A DNA stretch of 34,944 nt from Candidatus Rokuibacteriota bacterium (GTDB lineage: Bacteria > Methylomirabilota > Methylomirabilia > Rokubacteriales > CSP1-6). Where the stretch lies: NCBI GenBank assembly GCA_016209635.1, contig JACQWC010000246.1, positions 1 to 34,944 of the forward strand, in the 5' to 3' direction. The notes beneath the pieces were generated by a model that saw nothing but the letters and a program-made list of their open reading frames with translations, did no database searches and was not told where the DNA came from. Shown in pieces: positions 8,719 to 15,111 of the stretch. Both the position numbers and the translations under genes were made by a program. The number at the start of each line of letters is the position of its first letter. Position 1 is the stretch's first letter.

Positions 8719-8768
8719 GCCATGCGCTCGCGGTCCTGCTTGGCGCCGCGCCAGCGTCCAAATGAACG

Positions 8769-8800
8769 TTTAGAAACCTTTCCCGGAGGGGGAAGGTCAA
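8769..8800 (-). promoter_or_regulatory. Second CueR-like promoter/dyad between convergent genes
   Basis: On the minus strand TTGACC (8795-8800) is followed by the dyad TTCCCCC...GGGAAAGG, and TCTAAA lies at 8769-8774 with a 20-bp spacer. Sequence and geometry closely match the merR promoter at 1507-1538. It points toward lower coordinates, where only the antisense of the multicopper oxidase lies. It may be a relic of a rearranged copper operon, give an antisense RNA, or serve as a hairpin between convergent genes. The site overlaps the DUF547 stop codon. Confidence 0.55.
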
Positions 8801-9627
8801 GGGGGTTCTCGTGTTGCTCGGGTCGCCGCGCGGAACTGAAGCCCCCATCGGAAAGGCCGGAATGCCTGGCACGAGGCTGCGCCGCCGGCCACCGCCTCCC
8901 TCACCGGTCCGTCGTCGAGATAACGGAGGAGAAACGCCGCGAGGCCGCCCGTGGTGTCGAAGTCGCTCCGGTACCATTTGAAGATCTTCGAGCAGACGAT
9001 GCGCCCTTGCGAGCCGAGGGTGATTTCCTGGTTGACGAAATTCCGCGTCGCCAGGTCGAGCTGCGCATCGATCCCGGCAGTCCGGTACACGCCGACCGGG
9101 GGACAAGAGCGCGCCCCGCAGGTGATCGCGAAATGAATGCGCGGATCCACGGGACCGACGGCCAACGCCAGGCGCGGGTCGCGGCGGGCGAAGGGGCGGA
9201 GAGGTGGAATGATCCGGCGGCGGTTCCCCCGGAGGATGCCATGCTCGATCTCCTCGGCGCTGAACGTGAAGCCGGCGATCCGGTAGCTCACCCGGCCGAA
9301 GAAGTTCCAGACCTCCCACACGGTCCGACGAACGCCGAGCGAGATGATGCCGTGAAGAACCAGGGCGTTATACACGTTGATCCAGAAGGCGAGCCGGGCG
9401 AAACGCGTGCTGATGAGGGAGAGATCCACGCGCTGAAGCCGGCGCGAACACTCGACGACCTCGCGAAACTCCCCCGAGACGCGAAGGGGAGCGTAGTCCA
9501 CACGTCCCTCCGGAGTTGTATACGTTCCCAGAAGAAGGAGCATTCGGCGCTGGAGCTCCTCGCCGGCCTCTGCCCCGACCGGATCGGCCTTGGCCAGCGG
9601 GGGATCGTTGAGGAGGACGCGACTCAT
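8797..9627 (-). CDS. DUF547 family protein
   Basis: A 276-aa protein (ATG 9627; GTG 9633 would add two residues). The DUF547 core is recognisable from FARLAFWINVYNALVLHGII, YRIAGFTFSAEEIEHGILRGN, DPRIHFAITCGARSCPPVGVY and LATRNFVNQEITL. The paired Cys-containing ITCGARSCPP motif is typical. The function of the family is unknown. No clear signal peptide is seen. It is the last gene of a five-gene minus-strand operon headed by an ECF sigma factor and follows the DUF6969-like gene within a few bases. Its C-terminal end (PFRWGLQFRAATR...) runs into the CueR-like dyad. Confidence 0.88.
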   Translation of the reverse strand: MSRVLLNDPPLAKADPVGAEAGEELQRRMLLLLGTYTTPEGRVDYAPLRVSGEFREVVECSRRLQRVDLSLISTRFARLAFWINVYNALVLHGIISLGVRRTVWEVWNFFGRVSYRIAGFTFSAEEIEHGILRGNRRRIIPPLRPFARRDPRLALAVGPVDPRIHFAITCGARSCPPVGVYRTAGIDAQLDLATRNFVNQEITLGSQGRIVCSKIFKWYRSDFDTTGGLAAFLLRYLDDGPVREAVAGGAASCQAFRPFRWGLQFRAATRATREPP

Positions 9628-9635
9628 GAACACCG

Positions 9636-10226
9636 TTACTCGGCCCCTCCCGGGGTCCGGGTCAGCGCCGCGCGCACGTCGAGCGGGACCCGGCTCAGGA
9701 TCTCGAGCGCGCGATCCTCGAACGGGTCGGCGCCCGCGCGCGCGTCCCGGTAGGCCTGGAGGGTCCGCTCGCGCTCGTCCTGGAGCCGCTCGATCTCGGG
9801 GAGGAACGCGCGGAAGATCAGGTTGACGAACCGGACCAGGCGCCGGTCGCTCCGGTCAGGGCCGATCCTGAACCGTCGCGCATACGCCTTGATGGTCGCG
9901 GGCGGCTCCCAGGCGTCGCCGATCGCCCACAGGTTCACGGTGAAGAGCCCCTGGGGCCATCCCGTCTCCGCCATCGAGATCGCGACCAGGTGGACGGTGT
10001 GGTCGGGGAAGAGACGCACCGTGTGGAAGTGACCGGTCTCGTGCGTGACACCCGCGTGGGAGTGGTAGTAGAACTGGCACCGCGTCGCGCGATCGAAGAC
10101 GCCGTACTCGCCTGGATAGAACGTCCACGGCTCCCGCGGCCGCCCGTCCGAGGCGAGGTCCATCACCGACGTGCCCGCCCGCTCCAGCTCACCGAGCAGG
10201 CGCGCCAGCTCCTGCGCGGCCGTCAC
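9636..10226 (-). CDS. DUF6969-like protein
   Basis: A 196-aa soluble protein. I recognise it as DUF6969-like from the HETGHFHTVRLF and HLVAISM segments, the LFTVNLWAIGDAW stretch and the preceding FYYHSHAG (several conserved His). The true start is most likely the GTG at 10226, which overlaps the DUF3179 stop (GTGA), rather than the longer open frame upstream that antisenses that gene. The His-rich core suggests metal binding, but no activity is established. Four-base overlap with DUF3179 indicates translational coupling. Confidence 0.75.
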   Translation of the reverse strand: MTAAQELARLLGELERAGTSVMDLASDGRPREPWTFYPGEYGVFDRATRCQFYYHSHAGVTHETGHFHTVRLFPDHTVHLVAISMAETGWPQGLFTVNLWAIGDAWEPPATIKAYARRFRIGPDRSDRRLVRFVNLIFRAFLPEIERLQDERERTLQAYRDARAGADPFEDRALEILSRVPLDVRAALTRTPGGAE

Positions 10227-11317
10227 CGGCCCGCGTAGATCGACGTCGCGGGATTGAACGCGGCCCAGGCGAACCAGAACGCGTCGACGTGCGGGACGGG
10301 CTCGAGCCGCTTCCCGGCGAGTGGGCCCTTGACCGCGTGGCCGAGGAGGTTCCACGCGCTTCCCGTCTCCCGGTCGCGGAAGCCGTCGGTCGCCGGCTCG
10401 AAGGTGAGCGCTCGTCCCCCGATCGCGGGACGGAAGACCGCGGTGGCGCCGACAGCCCGCGACTCGCTGATCTGCGCCCCGTCGAGCGCCGAGAGCGCGC
10501 CCGGCAGGTAGAAGACGACGATCCGCTCGCCACCGAGCGTGTCGTGAACGACGCCGAGCCGCGCCAGGACGGGCCAGGGGAAGGCGCGGGGCTCACGACC
10601 GACGACGACGCCGACGACGCGCTCCTTCGGGGGCCGCCGCGGGTCGGGCTTCCCGCTGAAGAGGAACGGGCTCGTGGTCGGCTGGTCGTACCCCTCGTAG
10701 GGGTTGACGCCGTAGCGGCGCGCGTGGCCGGTCTCGCGCGAGAGCACCCTGCCGCCGGGATGGGTCGCCCTCCAGTCCTCGTACGCGAGCGTGTTCGCCG
10801 GGATCAGCTTGAGCCGGGTGCCGGCGCGCTCCCCCACGATCGCGCGCCCCTCCATCTGCGCCCAGAGCGAGTGCGTCTGGCGGTCGTACATGACCAGGTC
10901 GCTCTTGTAGAGCTTGCCCGAGGTGCCGAAGTCGAGCGTGGCGCCGTCGACGACGCGGTCGAAGACGAGGCCGGAGTTGCAGAGCGGGCAGTAGGTGACG
11001 GCCACGGGCTTGCCGCCCACCGTGTCGTTCACGATCTCGTGCCACATGAGGATCTGGAGCGGATACGCGCGCGCGTCGCCGCTCACCTCGAGGGCGAGCA
11101 CCGGCTCCTTCCCCTTGAGCCAGGCGTCGGCGGCCGCCACCGTCACGAAGGCTGGCCGGTCGATCGCCGGGATCCCGTCGGGCGGCGGGCCGCCCGAGAC
11201 GATCTCGTCGAGCGGCACGAGCGCTTTCGAGGTGTCAGTCTTGAGCCACTCGGCCTCGCCCGCCGTCACGGCGAGGACCACCAGCGTCGCGAGGAGCAGC
11301 AGCGTCCGGAGTCGCAC
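10223..11317 (-). CDS. DUF3179 protein, Cys form (CPLC)
   Basis: A 364-aa exported protein with a hydrophobic signal (residues 3-19), GTG start and an AGGAG RBS. The DUF3179 signature is complete: ARAYPLQILMWHEIVNDTVGGKPVAVTYCPLCNSGLVFDR, followed by FGTSGKLYKSDLVMYDRQTHSLW and the C-terminal DRETGSAWN...GPLAGKRL. The YCPLC pair is the conserved redox or metal-like site of this uncharacterised family. It matters here because the paralogue at 27634 has UGA at the first Cys of the same motif. It sits in an operon with an ECF sigma, anti-sigma, DUF6969-like and DUF547 genes, which suggests envelope-stress control. Confidence 0.93.
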   Translation of the reverse strand: MRLRTLLLLATLVVLAVTAGEAEWLKTDTSKALVPLDEIVSGGPPPDGIPAIDRPAFVTVAAADAWLKGKEPVLALEVSGDARAYPLQILMWHEIVNDTVGGKPVAVTYCPLCNSGLVFDRVVDGATLDFGTSGKLYKSDLVMYDRQTHSLWAQMEGRAIVGERAGTRLKLIPANTLAYEDWRATHPGGRVLSRETGHARRYGVNPYEGYDQPTTSPFLFSGKPDPRRPPKERVVGVVVGREPRAFPWPVLARLGVVHDTLGGERIVVFYLPGALSALDGAQISESRAVGATAVFRPAIGGRALTFEPATDGFRDRETGSAWNLLGHAVKGPLAGKRLEPVPHVDAFWFAWAAFNPATSIYAGR

Positions 11318-11329
11318 GCGGCGCTCCTC

Positions 11330-12112
11330 TTACAGCCGGGTCCGGCTGCTGCGCTCCACCCGCAGCCGATCGGCGCACTCGAGGAGCGCCTCGTACTCCA
11401 GCATCGAGACGAGGCCGAAGACCGCCTGCCCCTCGCTCCACGACACCGTCCGGTACCCCTTCCACTCATGGGTGAGGTAGTCGTGGCCCCGGTACGCGAC
11501 GCGCGTCCCCCTGAGATCGGCGTCCTTCCCGGGAAGCGGGATCACGAAGACCGAGAGGAGCGTCGTCCCCTTCTCGTAGAGGAGGTAGGCGACCTTCCGC
11601 TCGTGCGTGTCGGCGAGCCGCGCGCCGACCAGCCGGATCCCCGACGGCGAGTAGTCGGGGACGATCACCCTGAGCCCGGCCCGCTGGATGAACCACTCCT
11701 CCACCTCGCCGCGGTTCCCGGAGGCGAACTCGGCGGGCCGCTCGACCTGGGCATAGGCGATGTGCTTGTCGACCAGCTCGCCGATCAGGGGTGACGAGGG
11801 CCGGAGGCCCGGGAGCACCAGCGCGATCACGAGCGCCGCGGCGACGGCGAGCGCCGGGGCGACGAGCCAGGGTCGGAGCGCGGACCGGCGGCCCTCCCGG
11901 CGAAGGCGAGTGACGAGGCGCGCCCGGAACTCGGCGGGCGCCGCCTCCCGCGGCTGGTGGCGGAGGAGCTGGCGGAACTCGTGCTCCCGCCGCGCGAGAT
12001 TCGCGCACCGCGAGCACTCGGCGCGGTGGGTATCGGCCGTGAGCGTCTCCGTCACGCCCAGCTCACCGTCCACGTAGGGACCGAGATGAGCCTCGAACTC
12101 GCGGCAGTTCAT
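11330..12112 (-). CDS. Zinc-finger anti-sigma factor (membrane)
   Basis: A 260-aa anti-sigma factor. The N-terminus has the ZAS/zf-HC2 motif: MNCREFEAHLGPYVDGEL, then HRAECSRC (H-x3-C-x2-C). One transmembrane helix (WLVAPALAVAAALVIALVLPG, about residues 81-101) and a periplasmic sensor-like domain follow. ATG overlaps the sigma stop (ATGA), the usual sigma/anti-sigma arrangement. It should hold the ECF sigma inactive until an envelope signal arrives. The periplasmic domain resembles those of other RsiW-like proteins only loosely, so its signal is unknown. Confidence 0.92.
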   Translation of the reverse strand: MNCREFEAHLGPYVDGELGVTETLTADTHRAECSRCANLARREHEFRQLLRHQPREAAPAEFRARLVTRLRREGRRSALRPWLVAPALAVAAALVIALVLPGLRPSSPLIGELVDKHIAYAQVERPAEFASGNRGEVEEWFIQRAGLRVIVPDYSPSGIRLVGARLADTHERKVAYLLYEKGTTLLSVFVIPLPGKDADLRGTRVAYRGHDYLTHEWKGYRTVSWSEGQAVFGLVSMLEYEALLECADRLRVERSSRTRL

Positions 12113-12636
12113 TCGCCCTCCTTCATGTAGCCGTGCTCGCGCGCGAACCGGGCGAGCGCCTGGCGGAGGAGGTGGCGGCCCCTCGACAGCCGCGACATCA
12201 CCGTCCCCAGCGGGCAGCCGAGCACCTCGGCCGCCTCCCGGTAACTCAGCCCCTCGAGATCCACGAGGACCACGGCCTCCCGGAACGGAAGCGGCAGCGC
12301 CTTCAGGGCCCGGTCCACGTCGCCGTGCAGCACCGTCTGGAAGAACTCCTCCTCCGGGTTCGCGCTGGCCGCGGCTGGAGCGGTCGCGCTCTCCCGAGAC
12401 GAATCCCACGCCGGCTCGCTCTCCGGGACCTCGCGACCCTCCCGGCGGATGCGGTTCAAGAACACGTTCCGGAGGATCGTGAAGAGCCAGGCCCGGCAGT
12501 TCGTCCCCGGGTTGAACCGATCGAAGCTCCTGAACCCCCGGAGAAACGTCTCCTGGACGACGTCCTCGGCGTCCGCGCGGTTGTGCGTGAGCCTGAGCGC
12601 GGTCCGGTAGAGCGCGTCCAGGTGGACGAGCGCCAC
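12109..12636 (-). CDS. ECF-family RNA polymerase sigma factor
   Basis: A 175-aa sigma factor with region 2 (LDALYRTALRLTHNRADAEDVVQETFLRGFRSFDRF...AWLFTILRNVFLNRIRR) and region 4 (ALPLPFREAVVLVDLEGLSYREAAEVLGCPLGTVMSRLSRGRHLLR). Regions 2 and 4 are joined by a short linker, as in RpoE-like ECF factors. The start is the GTG at 12636; the frame stays open a little upstream (DEFAE...), so the true N-terminus may be slightly longer. It is followed by its anti-sigma with a 4-nt overlap and then three envelope genes, which are its probable targets. Confidence 0.93.
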   Translation of the reverse strand: MALVHLDALYRTALRLTHNRADAEDVVQETFLRGFRSFDRFNPGTNCRAWLFTILRNVFLNRIRREGREVPESEPAWDSSRESATAPAAASANPEEEFFQTVLHGDVDRALKALPLPFREAVVLVDLEGLSYREAAEVLGCPLGTVMSRLSRGRHLLRQALARFAREHGYMKEGE

Positions 12637-12798
12637 CTCAGCGAACTCATCGTCTCCCCCGGCGACTTTCCCCCAGTGGATCAGGCGCCCTCCGCTGCGT
12701 CCCTTTATCTAGAACCCGCTATGGGCACCTTCTATTCCCGCAGCCGGGGAATGTCCAGCCCGACTCGTGTGTTTGCCTTCGAGACCAAGGAGGTCCCT

Positions 12799-13263
12799 AT
12801 GCGCCGAGCCATCGTCCTCGCGTCCATGATCGTCCCGCTGGCCTGGTGGGCCAGTCCAGCCGACGCGCAGGGGGGCCGCGTGACTGCCGTGTCCCGCGCG
12901 CCGTTCCAGCGCGTCGCCGAAGCGCTCGAGCAGGCGATCGCCGACCAGAAGATGGCGCTCGTCTGCCACGCCAATGCTCAACGCGGCGCCCAGGCCCGCG
13001 GCATCGCCATCAAGGGCAACCAGATCCTCATGGTGTTCCGCAACGACTTCGCGGTCCGCCTGCTCGCCGCCGATCCGACTGCCGGCTTCGAGGCGCCCAT
13101 TCGCATTTACCTCTACGAGAATCCGGACGGCACAGCGACTGTCACGTATCTCCCGCCCGGCGTCGTGCTCGCCCCGTACCGCCATCCGGAGGTCCGGGCC
13201 ATCGCGGCGGAGCTCGACCCGATCTTCAAGACCATCGTCGAGCGGGCGCTCGCGGCGCGCTGA
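12799..13263 (+). CDS. Exported DUF302 family protein
   Basis: A 154-aa protein with a cleavable signal peptide (about residues 1-24, ending near ADAQ) and a DUF302 fold. Visible family features are PFQRVAEALEQAIADQKMALVCHANAQ, GNQILMVFRNDFAVRLLAADPTAGFEAPIRIYLYEN, and the C-terminal VTYLPPGVVLAPYRHPEV...LDPIFKTIVERAL. DUF302 proteins have no firm function. Some lie near metal or thiosulfate genes. AAGGAGG provides a strong RBS at the right distance from ATG 12799. The gene is divergent from the sigma-factor operon. Confidence 0.9.
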   Translation: MRRAIVLASMIVPLAWWASPADAQGGRVTAVSRAPFQRVAEALEQAIADQKMALVCHANAQRGAQARGIAIKGNQILMVFRNDFAVRLLAADPTAGFEAPIRIYLYENPDGTATVTYLPPGVVLAPYRHPEVRAIAAELDPIFKTIVERALAAR

Positions 13264-13264
13264 C

Positions 13265-13585
13265 TCAGCACCGCGCCATCCACGCCGTCTCGAGCCACTG
13301 GACGTGGGTGGCTCCCTCGAGACATGACGGCACCGCCAGCGGCGAGTCCCCCTCCTCCGGACCCAGCCGCGCCGCCGCGCCGCTGCCGACCCCGCCAGCC
13401 GATCCGGTGGGAACGGCGCCGTCGTCGACCCGTCCGACGACACAGGCGAGGAAGCTCTGCATCCCACTCAGCACGCCCAGGCGAGGGGTCGCAAGCGGCC
13501 CCGAGATCGTCGAGAGGAGCAGGACGGTGCCGACGAGCGTCCCCCCCATGCCCAGAGCGCCCCCGACTGGCCAATTCAGTCTCAT
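13265..13585 (-). CDS. Possible small membrane protein (uncertain)
   Basis: A 106-aa open frame whose first half is hydrophobic (GGALGMGGTLVGTVLLLSTISG and a second weaker segment) and whose second half is low-complexity Gly/Ser/Ala. A GAGGG sequence lies about 8 nt before ATG 13585. It is convergent with the DUF302 gene and ends one base after that gene's stop. No family is recognised. It could be a chance frame in this high-GC DNA; without it, 13264-13740 would be a 477-base gap with no obvious gene. Confidence 0.3.
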   Translation of the reverse strand: MRLNWPVGGALGMGGTLVGTVLLLSTISGPLATPRLGVLSGMQSFLACVVGRVDDGAVPTGSAGGVGSGAAARLGPEEGDSPLAVPSCLEGATHVQWLETAWMARC

Positions 13586-13740
13586 ACACACCGCCCTCAT
13601 CACGGAGAACGGCGGGGCCGGTCGGCTTATTCCGGGCTGGGTGGTTCGACCTTCGAGACGGCGCCCCAACGTCGTCCGGGAATAAGCGCCGGTCCTGGCG
13701 GGTTTGCACTACAAGTCTGGTGAGAAAGGAGGTGAACCGA

Positions 13741-13998
13741 ATGATCCGACAGGTGATCACCGGCATCGCAGTCGCGGGCATGCTGGGGCTGGGAGCGGGC
13801 GCGCCGGCGATGGCCCAGCAGTCCAACCCCTGTGCCGCGAAGAACCCATGCGCCGCAAAAGGCGCGAACCCCTGTGCCGCCAAGAACCCCTGCGCGGCGA
13901 AGAACCCCTGCGCGGCGAAGAACCCCTGTGCCGCTAAGAACCCCTGCGCCGCCAAGAACCCCTGTGCCGCCAAGAACCCCTGCGCCGTGAAGAAGTAG
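13741..13998 (+). CDS. Secreted NPCAAK-repeat protein (repeats only)
   Basis: An 85-aa protein with a signal peptide (about residues 1-26, ending PAMAQ). The whole mature part is nine NPC units, mostly NPCAAK hexapeptides with one GA interruption. The last unit ends NPCAVKK at the stop. A near-perfect Shine-Dalgarno (AAAGGAGGTGA) precedes ATG. Mature composition is nine Cys in about 57 residues with regular spacing, which suggests metal binding or disulfide-rich wall or matrix material. No enzymatic domain is present. Two more proteins here (20915, 26936) carry the same repeats around folded domains, and a degraded copy lies at 24049. I do not know an established name for this repeat. Confidence 0.85.
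   Translation: MIRQVITGIAVAGMLGLGAGAPAMAQQSNPCAAKNPCAAKGANPCAAKNPCAAKNPCAAKNPCAAKNPCAAKNPCAAKNPCAVKK
13826..13995 (+). repeat. Tandem 18-bp coding repeats (NPCAAK units)
   Basis: Nearly identical 18-bp units of the form AAGAACCCCTGCGCCGCC encode successive NPCAAK. Third-position changes (tgc/tgt, gcc/gcg/gct) show selection on the peptide rather than a very recent DNA expansion. Such repeats can drive recombination with the similar arrays at about 21.0, 21.4, 24.2, 27.0 and 27.5 kb. Confidence 0.85.
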
Positions 13999-14019
13999 AG
14001 GGCCCGATGTCGGACCGCC

Positions 14020-14047
14020 CGGGGCTGTCCCATTCAGGGCAGCCCCG
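14020..14047 (+). terminator. Hairpin terminator after the NPCAAK gene
   Basis: Strong stem CGGGGCTG-CCC / GGG-CAGCCCCG with a single bulged T and loop ATTCA, followed by CGCTTTCTCC. It lies between convergent genes (stop 13998 plus, stop 14080 minus) and could serve both, though the T-tract is weak. Confidence 0.6.
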
Positions 14048-14079
14048 CGCTTTCTCCGGGAACGCTCCGCCTCCGTGCC

Positions 14080-15111
14080 CTACGGGAGTCGTCCGATCAG
14101 TTCGAGCAGTCGGCCCTCACGGAGCACCGTGATCGTCACCAGCGCCCCCGGGTGCAGGCGACCCAGGCGTTCCTGGATGCTCTCGTAGCTGGTCCTGCCC
14201 GTGATGGGGATCCCTTGGACTTCGAGGACGATGTCACCCCCGACCGTCAGGCTCTGCCCGTCGATCGTGGCCTTCATCGTGCCGCCTCGAAGCCCGATGA
14301 GGGCGGAAGGGGAGCGCTCCGCCACGCGCTGGACGAGGAGCCCGACGGGCTGCGGGAGGTTGAAGACCCGGGCGAGGTTACCGGCGAGGACGTAACCGTC
14401 CAGTCCGCTCCAGAAGGACCGCCGCTCAAGGAGCAGTCGGCGCGCCATGTTGGAGGTCACGACGAAGCCGAGTCCCTCGAACCCGCCCGACTTCGAGATG
14501 ATGTGGCTGACGATCCCGATGACCTCGCCCGCCATGCTGAACATCGGCCCGCCGGAGTTTCCCTGGTTGATCGCCGCGTCCGTCTGGAGGAACTCCGCCA
14601 GCGACATCCCGCTGTAGACCGTGTTCGGCTTGTGGCGAGCGCTGATGTGGCCGACGGTCAGCGTGTGACCGATGCCGTAGGGCGCCCCGATGACGAGCAC
14701 CTGGTCCCCGACCTCGACCCTGTCCGAGTCGCCGAGCCTCGCGACGAGCGCCCCCGGCGGCACCCGCTGGAGCTGGAGCAGCGCGACGTCGGCCTCCGGT
14801 TCGGAGGCGACCACCGTTGCGCCGACGACCTCGCCGCCGAGGAACTCGACGCGGATCTCGTCAACCGTCTGCACGACGTGGGCGGCGGTGAGGACCTTAC
14901 CGTCCGGCGAGATCAGGACGCCAGAGCCGAGGCCGGAGACGTTAACCAGTTGCGACGGACCCTGAATGCTCACATCCCGCTCGCGCGTGCGGACGACCAC
15001 CACCGAGGTGGTCACGCCCTTGAAAATCTCGCCGACGGCTTGCGCGTCGGCGCGCGAGAACGAGGTCGCGAGCGCCGCCAGTGCGGTGATCGCGATCAGC
15101 ACGCGTCGCAT
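14080..15111 (-). CDS. HtrA/Deg-like trypsin-type serine protease with PDZ
   Basis: A 343-aa exported protease with a signal peptide (residues 1-23). The catalytic triad is His78 (VLTAAHVV), Asp108 (EADVALLQ) and Ser186 (GNSGGPM). GSGVLISPDGKVLT and the oxyanion region are typical of the Deg family. A single C-terminal PDZ domain follows (about residues 240-343, with GDIVLEVQGIPI). I chose the ATG at 15111 because it begins a good signal peptide. It overlaps the end of the GH31 gene by 16 nt, so the two are probably co-transcribed. Role: periplasmic protein quality control. Confidence 0.93.
   Translation of the reverse strand: MRRVLIAITALAALATSFSRADAQAVGEIFKGVTTSVVVVRTRERDVSIQGPSQLVNVSGLGSGVLISPDGKVLTAAHVVQTVDEIRVEFLGGEVVGATVVASEPEADVALLQLQRVPPGALVARLGDSDRVEVGDQVLVIGAPYGIGHTLTVGHISARHKPNTVYSGMSLAEFLQTDAAINQGNSGGPMFSMAGEVIGIVSHIISKSGGFEGLGFVVTSNMARRLLLERRSFWSGLDGYVLAGNLARVFNLPQPVGLLVQRVAERSPSALIGLRGGTMKATIDGQSLTVGGDIVLEVQGIPITGRTSYESIQERLGRLHPGALVTITVLREGRLLELIGRLP

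Noticed and set aside
8421-8723. Minus-strand frame below the orphan CueR-like promoter as a real gene
   Set aside because: It is the antisense of the multicopper oxidase copper-ligand region, with no RBS and no known domain.
13826-13995. CRISPR-like array
   Set aside because: The repeats are contiguous 18-bp coding units without spacers, in frame with a signal peptide.
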